From Chitinophagaceae bacterium (GTDB lineage Bacteria > Bacteroidota > Bacteroidia > Chitinophagales > Chitinophagaceae): a stretch of 45,848 nucleotides of DNA. Positions within the stretch are counted from its first letter, which is position 1, and every line of letters begins with the position of its first letter. The notes under the pieces were generated by a model. It made no database searches, was not told the DNA's origin, and worked only from the letters and a program-made list of their open reading frames with translations. The DNA lies in contig JAGXRG010000019.1 of assembly GCA_018335935.1 (NCBI GenBank), positions 1 through 45,848 on the forward strand, given 5' to 3'. This document shows, in pieces, positions 38,858 through 45,848 of the stretch. The position numbers were made by a program, and so were the translations under genes.

Positions 38858-41341
38858 ATGAAAAAAATATGTACTAAATATTTTTTAAGCTTTTTTCCCA
38901 TAATTTTTTATTCGGGTACAAACTGTTTTGCCCAAGTAATTTATAATAATGCTGCAGTAATTACCATCTCAAACAACACTGTCATAAATTCAGATTCTAT
39001 AATAATTAGTAGTGGTGCTACTTTAAATAATAACGGAACAACAAATCTTATTAGTATTAATAATGCTGGAACTATTCAGGGGAATGGAACTTATAATATC
39101 AGCAATCTTTTCTCCAATTATGGAACCTTTAATTGTGGCACAAGTACTGTACATTACAATGGAAATTTTGAACAAACCATTGCTGCATTAAATTATTATA
39201 ACCTTACGATTTCAAACTCAAGAACAAATAATAATATCACATTTTCAAATCTTGGAACAATTGGTATTGCTGGTAGCTTTAATCCAAATGCAACATTTAC
39301 ATCTGGCTCAAATATTATTGCTGGTACAAGTTTCGATTTTAATGGAAGTGGAGCACAGAATATTCCCTCATTTACTTTTGAACATGTAAATTTTTCGGGA
39401 GGAAATACTAAAACCTTAACTGGTCATCTTACCTTAAAAAATTCATTGGCTATTGGTGCCAATACAACACTAGATTTATCTAACTACAACATTACCTTAC
39501 AATCTAATGCCACATCAACTGCAAGAGTTGCAACAAATGCTTTAACTGCTGCTATAACTTATGGCAGTGGTAGATTTATTAGTGAAAGATATATTCCCGG
39601 TAGAAGAAAATACAGATTATTAAGCAGCCCAGTAACCACTAGTGAACTCACAACTTTATCTGCCGGACAAGAATCATTATCTATTTGGGGTAATTGGCAA
39701 AATAGTGGAAACAATTCAACCCCAAATATTGGTACAATTATAACAGGAGGTAGTGTTAATGATGGTTTTGATCAACATACATCTACACCATCTGTTTTTA
39801 ATTATGATGATATTGGGCATAGATATGTGAGCCACTCAACATTACATGGGAAAAATACCAAATACACCCCTCTAAAAGCAGGCGTAGCGTATTACTTTTT
39901 TGTATATGGAGATAGATTAAATTCTGTTTCTACAAGCACACCAAATTTTACAACACTCAAAGCTTCAGGAAAAATTTTAATAGGAGATCAAACTTATACT
40001 ATCAACAGTTCTCAACCTCTTACTAATATAGTTGGCGATTATACATTCTTAGGCAATCCATTTGCCTCTCCTATTGATTGGGCAACACTTCCTAAAACTA
40101 ATTTAGAAAATACTTATTGGGGTTGGGATCCAAATTTAAGTAACACTGGAGGTTATGTTACAGTAAATAGTAGTGGTGGCGTAACATTAATTGCACCTTT
40201 CTCTGGCACTGTTGGTTTAAATCAATATATACAATCTGGTCAAGGATTTTTTGTAAGAACAGCAGCAGCTAACCCTACTCTTACTATTAGAGAAATAGAT
40301 AAAGTTTCTGATTATAATGTTAATGCCTTTAGGGGTCCGAAAGACTTAGCATTAATTGCTGTTAACCTTTTTTATAAAAACAATGGCAACTCTATTTTAG
40401 CAGATGGAACTTTAGCTGCATTTGATTCTAGCTTTAATAACAATGTAGACAAAGAAGATGCTTCTAAACTATTTACCAGTGTAGAAGGTATTGCTATCAA
40501 AAATCAGACAAAATTATTAAGTATTGATACAAGAAGATTACCAACCATTGATGATTCTATAGCCATATACACTACTAATTTAAATAAAGATCTTTATACC
40601 TTACAGATTTATATTCAAAATATTGATAACAAAAATTTACAACCTTATTTAGAAGATAAATATTTAAATTCTTTACAAATTCTTTCTACGCTTGATACTA
40701 ATAATATCAATTTCATTATTGATAAAAATAATGCTCTTAGTAAAGCAACTGACAGGTTTAAAATTGTTTTCAAATCCCCTAGCAGTTTACCAGGAAGTGT
40801 AATTGATATTAAAGCTGAGGCAATAAGAAAAAATATTCTGGTTAGCTGGACAACTTTTAATAATCAAGGTGTAGAAAAATTTGAAATTTTAAAATCAAGT
40901 GATGGTGTTAATTTTAGTTCAATTGGAGAAAAACAACCCAACAATACTTTAAGTAATTTTAATTATGAACTTATTGATGAAAACCCAATTAATGGTGTAA
41001 ATTATTATCAAATAAAATCAATTTCTGTTAATGGAGTAAAACAGTTTAGTAAAGTAGCTACAGTTGTATTTAATGAACAAAAAGCTTCTATGATTTTATA
41101 TCCAAATCCAATAAAAGGAAAACAATTCATTATTCAACTTACAAACTTAAATGATGGTATATACAACTTAAGTATTTTAAGTTTAGGAGGAAAATTAATT
41201 GAACAACAAAAAATTCAATATCAAGAAATACAAAGAAATCATCAAATTAATTTGTCAAAAACTTTATCATCAGGAATGTATTTAATTAGAATTGAGAATG
41301 AAATAACTCAATTAACAGAAAAGATAATAATAGAAAACTAA
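38858..41341 (+). CDS. T9SS type A sorting-domain surface protein
   Basis: The 827-residue protein has a signal peptide (ending near NCFAQ26), a beta-solenoid-like N-terminal region rich in N, T and S (to about 235) and a conserved block from ERYIPGRRKYRLL (about 243) to NNGNSILADG (about 517) that is nearly identical to part of the giant protein. A fibronectin-like segment (EAIRKNILVSWTTFNNQGVE onward) and a type A sorting tail (YPNPIKGKQF, then GIYNLSIL and SGMYLIRI) follow. The C-terminal tail directs it through the type IX secretion system. It is the last chromosomal gene before the tRNA-borne element. Confidence 0.88.
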   Translation: MKKICTKYFLSFFPIIFYSGTNCFAQVIYNNAAVITISNNTVINSDSIIISSGATLNNNGTTNLISINNAGTIQGNGTYNISNLFSNYGTFNCGTSTVHYNGNFEQTIAALNYYNLTISNSRTNNNITFSNLGTIGIAGSFNPNATFTSGSNIIAGTSFDFNGSGAQNIPSFTFEHVNFSGGNTKTLTGHLTLKNSLAIGANTTLDLSNYNITLQSNATSTARVATNALTAAITYGSGRFISERYIPGRRKYRLLSSPVTTSELTTLSAGQESLSIWGNWQNSGNNSTPNIGTIITGGSVNDGFDQHTSTPSVFNYDDIGHRYVSHSTLHGKNTKYTPLKAGVAYYFFVYGDRLNSVSTSTPNFTTLKASGKILIGDQTYTINSSQPLTNIVGDYTFLGNPFASPIDWATLPKTNLENTYWGWDPNLSNTGGYVTVNSSGGVTLIAPFSGTVGLNQYIQSGQGFFVRTAAANPTLTIREIDKVSDYNVNAFRGPKDLALIAVNLFYKNNGNSILADGTLAAFDSSFNNNVDKEDASKLFTSVEGIAIKNQTKLLSIDTRRLPTIDDSIAIYTTNLNKDLYTLQIYIQNIDNKNLQPYLEDKYLNSLQILSTLDTNNINFIIDKNNALSKATDRFKIVFKSPSSLPGSVIDIKAEAIRKNILVSWTTFNNQGVEKFEILKSSDGVNFSSIGEKQPNNTLSNFNYELIDENPINGVNYYQIKSISVNGVKQFSKVATVVFNEQKASMILYPNPIKGKQFIIQLTNLNDGIYNLSILSLGGKLIEQQKIQYQEIQRNHQINLSKTLSSGMYLIRIENEITQLTEKIIIEN
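39583..40408 (+). repeat. 826-bp segment shared with 24892-25717 (inverted copy)
   Basis: It is the plus-strand copy of the conserved block in the two T9SS proteins; flanking coding sequence on both sides is clearly diverged. Orientation is inverted relative to the giant gene, with about 13.9 kb between the copies. Confidence 0.9.
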
Positions 41342-41348
41342 AGCAAAT

Positions 41349-41384
41349 AAAAAAGGGATTTAGTTTTTACTAAATCCCTTTTTT
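41349..41384. terminator. Bidirectional terminator hairpin
   Basis: A perfect 16-bp stem (41349-41364 with 41369-41384) with a four-T loop has an A run on one side and a T run on the other, so it can terminate both the T9SS gene and a tRNA transcribed from the minus strand. Confidence 0.85.
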
Positions 41385-41385
41385 G

Positions 41386-41432
41386 TGGACCCACCTGGGC
41401 TTGAACCAGGGACCCCCTGATTATGAGTCAGG
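41386..41432 (-). tRNA. 3' half of a CAT-anticodon tRNA (Met-type), attachment-site remnant
   Basis: On the minus strand the anticodon arm (CCTGA, loop CTCATAA, TCAGG), variable loop, T arm (CCTGG, TTCAAGC, CCAGG), acceptor 3' strand TGGGTCC and discriminator A are present. The D arm and the 5' acceptor strand (which should read GGACCCA) are absent: at 41433 the sequence changes to AT-rich element DNA. This is what tyrosine integrases leave behind when they insert in a tRNA gene: the displaced 3' half next to the chromosome, and the rebuilt full gene at the other end of the element, here outside the window. Elongator Met or Ile with modified CAT cannot be told apart from this half. Confidence 0.85.
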
Positions 41433-41527
41433 TTTTAATATAAAATAAAGAACTACTAAACTTATACAAAACACTCATAAACAATACTACTATAGACTTT
41501 TATGTATTTAGTGCTACAATTTATTAT

Positions 41528-41557
41528 TTGTTTATTTGGCTTTATTTATTAAATTTG
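41528..41557 (+). promoter_or_regulatory. Promoter of the element integrase (TTG-N19-TAAATTTG)
   Basis: TTG at 41528-41530 and TAAATTTG at 41550-41557 match the Bacteroidota -33/-7 consensus with the standard 19-bp gap. Transcription would start near 41564, so the protein must start at the ATG at 41576 and not at the in-frame TTG-type start at 41528. Confidence 0.65.
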
Positions 41558-41578
41558 TATGCAAATTGTATGCAAATG
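41557..41578 (+). repeat. 11-bp direct repeat GTATGCAAAT(T/G) over the integrase start
   Basis: GTATGCAAATT at 41557-41567 is followed at once by GTATGCAAATG at 41568-41578, whose last three bases are the start codon. Its place between the -7 box and the start suits an operator for autoregulation. Confidence 0.6.
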
Positions 41579-42811
41579 ATAAAAGCAACAAAAAGTTCAA
41601 CTGCTAAAACTGCAATTGTTTTAGATACTCGCAGAATAAAATCTCATAAAAAATTTCCAGTTAAACTACGAGTAACATTTGAAAGAAAACAAAACTATTA
41701 TTCAACACCCTTTGATTTAAGCACTGCAGAATTTGAAAAAATAATGTACGGCAAAAGGGTAAGTGAAAAGGAGAAAACCCTTAAGCAGAGTATTTTAGAA
41801 TTTGAAACCAAAGCAATTGAAATTTTACAACAGATACCATATTTTACTTGGAGTATTTTTGAAAATTTTTATTATTCCAATAGATTACCAAAGGGCAATG
41901 TAGAAGCTGCATTTAATGAATATATTACAGAATTAAAAAGTGAAAGTAGATTAGGTACAGCAGATTCTTACAAATGTGCGATGAAGAGCATTTACTCATT
42001 TTCTCCAAATTTAAAATTTGTAGAAATAAATAAAGAATTCTTAACTAAATATGAAAAGTGGATGATTGAAAATGGTAAAAGCAAAACAACAGTTGGCATT
42101 TATTTAAGAAGTTTAAGAACATTATTCAACAAACAAGGAATTGATAAAAGTTTATACCCCTTCGGAAATAACAAAGAAAAATATTCAATTCCAACAAGTA
42201 GAAATATAAAAAAAGCACTAACACTTGTGGAGATAAAAAAAATATTTGATTATGCAGCAACTCCAAAGTCTACTAAAGAAATGGCTAAAGATTATTGGAT
42301 ATTTATTTACTTATGTAATGGACTAAATGTTAAAGATTTTTGCTTACTGAAGCGAAAAAATATTGATGATGATATTTTGAATTATGTAAGAGCAAAAACA
42401 CAAAGAAGTAAAAATAATTCTGAAAGAATAACAGTTTCATTAAAATCACAAGCAAAAGAAATAATTCAAAAGTGGGGACAACCATCAATTAATTCTGAAA
42501 GTTATGTTTTCCCACATTTAGTAAGCGGGATGACTCCTGAACAAGAAAGGTCAATCATTAAGCAATTAATTAAAACAATAAATAAGTACATGAAGCAAAT
42601 AGCAAGTGAACTTGGAATAAACAAGGAAGTCACTACTTATTATGCTCGACATAGTTTTGCAAGTGTTTTAAAACGTTCAGGAGTTAGTACAGAATTTATT
42701 AGCGAGGCTTTAGGTCATAGTGATTTAAAAACAACTAAAAGTTATTTAGCAGGTTTTGAAAGTGAAACCATACATAAAACTACAGAAGCACTTACAGCAT
42801 TTACAACCTAA
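41576..42811 (+). CDS. Tyrosine integrase of the tRNA-borne element
   Basis: With the ATG at 41576 (chosen from the promoter) the product is 411 residues: an arm-binding N-terminal domain (about 1-85), a SAM-like core-binding domain (about 100-195) and a catalytic domain (about 210-411). Visible catalytic residues are R358 in ARHSFAS, H381 in ALGHSD and nucleophile Y390 in SYLAGF. The first catalytic arginine, normally in TGLRxxD, is replaced by N251 in NGLNVKDF, and the His before ARHS is Tyr. From memory, a Bacteroidota integrase subgroup shares this NGxN pattern, so it is probably active. It sits 144 bp from the tRNA half-site and should catalyse integration and excision there. Confidence 0.88.
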   Translation: MIKATKSSTAKTAIVLDTRRIKSHKKFPVKLRVTFERKQNYYSTPFDLSTAEFEKIMYGKRVSEKEKTLKQSILEFETKAIEILQQIPYFTWSIFENFYYSNRLPKGNVEAAFNEYITELKSESRLGTADSYKCAMKSIYSFSPNLKFVEINKEFLTKYEKWMIENGKSKTTVGIYLRSLRTLFNKQGIDKSLYPFGNNKEKYSIPTSRNIKKALTLVEIKKIFDYAATPKSTKEMAKDYWIFIYLCNGLNVKDFCLLKRKNIDDDILNYVRAKTQRSKNNSERITVSLKSQAKEIIQKWGQPSINSESYVFPHLVSGMTPEQERSIIKQLIKTINKYMKQIASELGINKEVTTYYARHSFASVLKRSGVSTEFISEALGHSDLKTTKSYLAGFESETIHKTTEALTAFTT

Positions 42812-42825
42812 AAATAAAATTTCTT

Positions 42826-43842
42826 ATGACTAAGAAACAAATTAAAAAACAAAAACAACCACATATAAATAAAGAAACAAGAGAGATTAAAAATACATTT
42901 AAAAATTGGATGTCTGGTAAGGTTTATCTCAATACTTGTGCTATAAAGAAAAATAAAAAACCTCTACCACCCATTCGTTCAATTTCTGCTTTTAGTGAAA
43001 AAGACATTACTTCTATAAGAGAAATACAAAAAAAAATATTTGATGAATCATGCTCAAAATTTCTTGAGGATTTGAAGAAAGAATTTTATTCTAGTTACGA
43101 AAATTCTAAACTTAAACTAGATTTCATCGAAAAAAGACTCAGGCACTTAAAAGCACTAACACAACCATCAGGTAGTTATTTTCAAGAAGTTGAAAATATG
43201 GTTTGGTTTAACGTCAATAACGAAATTATTATTAAGTTTAGTGAACAATACTTCAAGGATTATAAATATTTTATTAATGCTCATTTAATCGATGGCCAGG
43301 ATAATAATTATGATTTTATACATAGCCCAGAGAGTAAGTATCAATTTTATTCAACAAAAGAAGAACCTCTTCCTCAAGTTTATGCATCATGCAATTGGTT
43401 TTTTATCATGTGGATTACATCTACATACTCAAAAGAAATTTTAGAAATACAAAATAAACCTTTAGTTGAAAATAATATTTTCAATCATTACCACGGCACA
43501 ATCAAAAATAATTTTGATTCTGTTGATGAATGTAGTTTATATAATTACTTCCATAAAGAACTTGTAGATTCACATATACTTACCGAATTTGATTTTGATA
43601 ATTACATTAGACATGCATTTGAACTACAAAGACCCCCTACTCAATTATTCAAGTTCAAAAAAGGAGTTAAGAAAGGAGACATTTACAATATCTTCTATCA
43701 TTATTATTATGTGATTGCTCAAAAGCCATCTAAAGTACAAACAAGATATGCCGAATTATTGAGCAATTATTTCGTAGGATATAAAACTACAAATGTCATG
43801 AAAAACTTTAGCAGAGCTTATATCAATCCCATTAATAAATAA
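42826..43842 (+). CDS. Unknown element protein next to integrase
   Basis: The 338-residue protein has a very basic N-terminus (KKQIKKQKQ), a charged coiled-coil-like stretch (about 60-115), a central aromatic-rich segment (ASCNWFFIMWITSTYSKEILE) and a C-terminal motif RYAELLSNYFVGYKTTNVMKNF. There is no signal peptide. I do not recognise the family. A role in element regulation or replication, like other proteins that follow integrases in Bacteroidota elements (RteC, for example), is possible, but no RteC signature is seen. It begins 14 bp after the integrase stop, so co-transcription is likely. Confidence 0.6.
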   Translation: MTKKQIKKQKQPHINKETREIKNTFKNWMSGKVYLNTCAIKKNKKPLPPIRSISAFSEKDITSIREIQKKIFDESCSKFLEDLKKEFYSSYENSKLKLDFIEKRLRHLKALTQPSGSYFQEVENMVWFNVNNEIIIKFSEQYFKDYKYFINAHLIDGQDNNYDFIHSPESKYQFYSTKEEPLPQVYASCNWFFIMWITSTYSKEILEIQNKPLVENNIFNHYHGTIKNNFDSVDECSLYNYFHKELVDSHILTEFDFDNYIRHAFELQRPPTQLFKFKKGVKKGDIYNIFYHYYYVIAQKPSKVQTRYAELLSNYFVGYKTTNVMKNFSRAYINPINK

Positions 43843-43846
43843 TAGT

Positions 43847-43888
43847 TTGAGGAATTTACTCAATTTTCCTCAAAAACTTGAGGAATCA
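43847..43888. promoter_or_regulatory. Three alternating TTGAGGAA boxes upstream of the HTH gene
   Basis: TTTGAGGAA, then TTTCCTCAA, then TTGAGGAA lie within 42 bp in alternating orientation, making overlapping dyads. They are in the 114-bp gap before the excisionase-like gene and may be its operator or a terminator-like attenuator. Confidence 0.4.
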
Positions 43889-43956
43889 AATCAATAAGCA
43901 AATAAACCACATATAGATAGAATAATTTTCCACTTTGAACAGAAAATTTTTCTATT

Positions 43957-44364
43957 ATGTTTAAACTAGAACTTTCCTTTAATGAATTATATAAAAGCTT
44001 CACAAAGCTTTGTAGTGACGTTGATTTAATTAAATCTAAGTTGGAGTTATCACCTAGAGAAAGTTCAAGTGATGATAAAAACTGGATGAATATTAAGCAG
44101 CTTCAAAATTACCTACCAGATAAACCATCCTTTGCAACTATTTATAAATGGGTTTCAAAAAAGATCATCCCTTACTACAAAAAATCAAAATCCTTAAGCT
44201 TTCATAAAAGTGACATTGATGATTGGTTGAAAAGTGGGAGAATTAAAACTTATGATGAAAACACAAATAACATCAAAGAACAGGTAGACTTATACCTTTC
44301 TACTAACAAAAAGAGCAAGACTTCAAAAAACAAATTATTTAAAAACACCACCCCACAAAACTAA
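43957..44364 (+). CDS. Excisionase-like HTH protein
   Basis: The 135-residue protein has an N-terminal helix, then a winged helix-turn-helix of the excisionase/HTH_17 type at about residues 43-95 (MNIKQLQNYL, then FATIYKWVSKKIIPYYKK and a wing ending SFHKSDIDDWL), and a Lys/Asn-rich tail. Such proteins bend attachment-site DNA for excision or control element genes. Its place two genes after the integrase supports that. Confidence 0.7.
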   Translation: MFKLELSFNELYKSFTKLCSDVDLIKSKLELSPRESSSDDKNWMNIKQLQNYLPDKPSFATIYKWVSKKIIPYYKKSKSLSFHKSDIDDWLKSGRIKTYDENTNNIKEQVDLYLSTNKKSKTSKNKLFKNTTPQN

Positions 44365-44437
44365 TGAGAGGTTTATTATAAGACGAGTAAATCAAAAGAT
44401 AATTTCATTCAATATTATTTAACAATAAAAAATAATC

Positions 44438-44860
44438 ATGGCACATTCAAATAAAAGGATTTCAAAAAGGAGGTATTCAGAAGCATTATGCAAACAATGC
44501 AATCATCCTTTCACTCCAACAGATGCTAGACAAAAATATTGTACTCCTCAACATCGTATAGACTATCATAATGATAAAAGAAAAGTTGAAGATAAACCTT
44601 ACAAAGAATTTAATTTAATATTTAAAAAGAATTACAATATTCTAATAGAGATTTTCAACTCAGCACAATATCAGCAAAATGAAGCTGTGCATGAAAATCT
44701 ATTATTACAATTAGGCTTTATATTCGATCATTACCATACTACAGATATTTCTCGTTTAAATGGCAACATAATTTTTTTCACGTTTGATTATGGGCTTGAA
44801 TTTATTGGTGATGAAAACAACAAAATATATAAAATTCATAAACAAAATAAAATAAATTAA
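44438..44860 (+). CDS. Small zinc-finger-like element protein
   Basis: The 140-residue protein has a very basic start (NKRISKRRYSE) followed by a possible zinc knuckle: C18 and C21 (CKQC), then C35 and H39 (YCTPQH), with H44 near. This resembles the short treble-clef-like knuckles of DNA-binding proteins. The rest is a helical and beta-rich domain without a known match. It is 1 bp from the next gene, so the pair is coupled. The function is unknown. Confidence 0.55.
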   Translation: MAHSNKRISKRRYSEALCKQCNHPFTPTDARQKYCTPQHRIDYHNDKRKVEDKPYKEFNLIFKKNYNILIEIFNSAQYQQNEAVHENLLLQLGFIFDHYHTTDISRLNGNIIFFTFDYGLEFIGDENNKIYKIHKQNKIN

Positions 44861-44861
44861 T

Positions 44862-45167
44862 ATGAACATAGAACCCATATCAAGACCAGCAACAATAATC
44901 GAACTTTATTCTAATAAAGTTTATTGTATAAAAAACAACAATGGAGGCTTTACTCCTATAATTGATAAAAAACTATTGCAACAAATAGATGCACCTTCTA
45001 CTAACCTTGCACAAAATCCTTTCCCAAAAGTACCTCTTAAATATAAGGTCAACACATTTTGGCATCAGCACGGTACAAAGATAATTGTTGGGGCTATCGT
45101 TGTAACTTTTACTGTTGTCCTTGTAATTGAATTAACGAAGCAAAAAGAAGAGCAAGCAAAGGCTTAA
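44862..45167 (+). CDS. Small one-pass membrane protein of the element
   Basis: The 101-residue protein has a soluble N-terminal part (1-70), one membrane helix at about residues 73-91 (IIVGAIVVTFTVVLVIEL) and a short charged tail. There is no signal peptide. It is the last gene seen before the phased repeats and the right-edge recombinase copy. The function is unknown. Confidence 0.55.
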   Translation: MNIEPISRPATIIELYSNKVYCIKNNNGGFTPIIDKKLLQQIDAPSTNLAQNPFPKVPLKYKVNTFWHQHGTKIIVGAIVVTFTVVLVIELTKQKEEQAKA

Positions 45168-45230
45168 ACTAATATTTTATTAAAATATTTATAGCGTCTT
45201 ACACTTTTAATTTGGATTGCTTTTTAAAAA

Positions 45231-45320
45231 TCAATACGTGTCAATACGTATCACATCATCTCAATCAATATCAATGAAAGTCAATAAAAGTTAATAAGCA
45301 TCACAATAAATCAATGCTTA
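45231..45320 (+). repeat. Nine 10-bp-phased TCAAT repeats
   Basis: Nine successive 10-bp units begin T(C/T)A: TCAATACGTG, TCAATACGTA, TCACATCATC, TCAATCAATA, TCAATGAAAG, TCAATAAAAG, TTAATAAGCA, TCACAATAAA, TCAATGCTTA. Six begin TCAAT exactly. The stretch (45168-45394) has no gene. One unit per helical turn on one DNA face suggests cooperative protein binding, as for iterons or integrase/excisionase arm sites. Confidence 0.8.
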
Positions 45321-45394
45321 TTTACATGCTTATTTTTAATGGTATTTTTTATAAATTTATTGCTCTACTTTTTCAATGCTAATGCTTTGGCGTA

Positions 45395-45848
45395 ATGCTT
45401 TAGTTACATAAATTAATATTTTATAAAATTACTTTATTAAACATTTATACCAATTAAAGAAACATATACACTTAATTAAATTAGTTGCGAGCAATAAAAG
45501 TATTCGTAATAAGTAATCTAATTGCAGCTTTGTAATAAACTTAACAACATGAAAAAAAACATCAAATCAAATTCTAGTAAAGGAACAATTTACAAAATTT
45601 ATTCAAGCTTCGATTTCGGGAAGGCGATTAGCAAATACAGGGAAAAAAGTATCTAAGGGTACTATTAAAAATTACCAATTTACATTTCAACTTTTGTTAC
45701 AATATGAAGAAGCTTATAACACTCAACTTAGGATTTTGCTTTTACATAAATCTTCTTTAAGGATTTTACAACAAGAAAAAAATTACTGGAACAAGTTCCA
45801 ACAGAAATTCATGTCATTTCTTTATAAAGAAAAAAAATATGTTGATAA
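45395..45848 (+). repeat. Right copy of 454-bp inverted repeat (recombinase 5' region)
   Basis: It is the reverse complement of 53-506 with 13 mismatches, none after 45594. Its left boundary ATGCTTTAGTTACA is shared with the left copy, where it falls in PIN codons; here it follows a non-coding stretch with other AATGCTTT copies (45381, 45394). Confidence 0.95.
45549..45848 (+). CDS. Tyrosine recombinase (integrase), N-terminal part, runs off right edge, start out of frame
   Basis: Same protein as the left-edge copy, reading out of the window. ATG at 45549 is followed by A8; the ATG frame stops after 35 codons while the integrase frame (one base on) is open to the edge. The three base differences from the left copy in the coding part change CTC to CTA, AAA to AAG and ACT to ACA, all synonymous in the integrase frame and all non-synonymous or a stop change in the ATG frame. 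The integrase frame has therefore been under selection in both copies. Confidence 0.75.

Noticed and set aside
41386..41432. A complete tRNA gene
   Set aside because: The D arm and 5' acceptor strand are missing on the minus strand, where sequence after the anticodon arm is AT-rich and cannot pair with the 3' acceptor strand.

Overview
The window looks like a contig from a low-GC member of the Bacteroidota, probably a Chitinophaga-type lineage. The support is: very AT-rich DNA; starts with little Shine-Dalgarno signal but several TAnnTTTG -7 boxes; type IX secretion (T9SS) sorting tails; DUF4476 and DUF983 proteins; and secreted M1, M14 and S9 peptidases with AQ/SQ-type signal peptide ends. 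The exact genus cannot be read from the sequence.

Layout. (i) 1-1291: the 5' part of a tyrosine-recombinase gene reading out of the left edge, its upstream region abutting a wrecked PIN-type toxin gene, then the intact excisionase-fold antitoxin. (ii) 1292-23920: ordinary chromosome. It holds M14 and S9 peptidases, an esterase, an SRPBCC protein, a PAS/zinc protein, formimidoylglutamase, the three-gene proton-translocating transhydrogenase (pntAA, pntAB, pntB) split by a decayed four-helix-bundle gene, M1 aminopeptidase, a DUF4476 protein, truA, serS, a DUF983 protein, pyrG, a 151-bp tandem repeat array, a PAP2-like membrane protein and kbl. (iii) 23958-41341: a secretion island with a 4443-residue T9SS surface protein on the minus strand and, divergently, a tail-fibre-like protein plus a second T9SS protein. 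The two T9SS proteins share an 826-bp, almost identical segment in inverted orientation. (iv) 41386-45394: the left end of an integrative element inserted in a tRNA gene with CAT anticodon. It shows a displaced 3' tRNA half, a second integrase, an unknown protein, an excisionase-like HTH protein, a zinc-finger-like protein, a one-pass membrane protein and a 10-bp-phased repeat array. (v) 45395-45848: a second, inverted copy of the recombinase 5' region, reading out of the right edge.

Metabolic genes: the transhydrogenase exchanges reducing equivalents between NADH and NADPH using the proton gradient. HutG-like formimidoylglutamase and Kbl belong to histidine and threonine/glycine breakdown. 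Together with four secreted hydrolases and T9SS proteins this fits a protein- and peptide-degrading life style (inference).

The most interesting material is at the edges and in the repeats: two recombinase copies whose protein frame is conserved by synonymous changes but is separated from its only ATG by an A8 tract; a toxin gene broken at the recombinase boundary; two kinds of helically phased short repeats; a higher-order satellite-like array; and a palindromic repeat absorbed in frame into kbl. No complete, clearly new multi-gene defence or metabolic system is visible. The unknown element genes at 42826-45167 are the best place for one, but the element is cut by the window edge.
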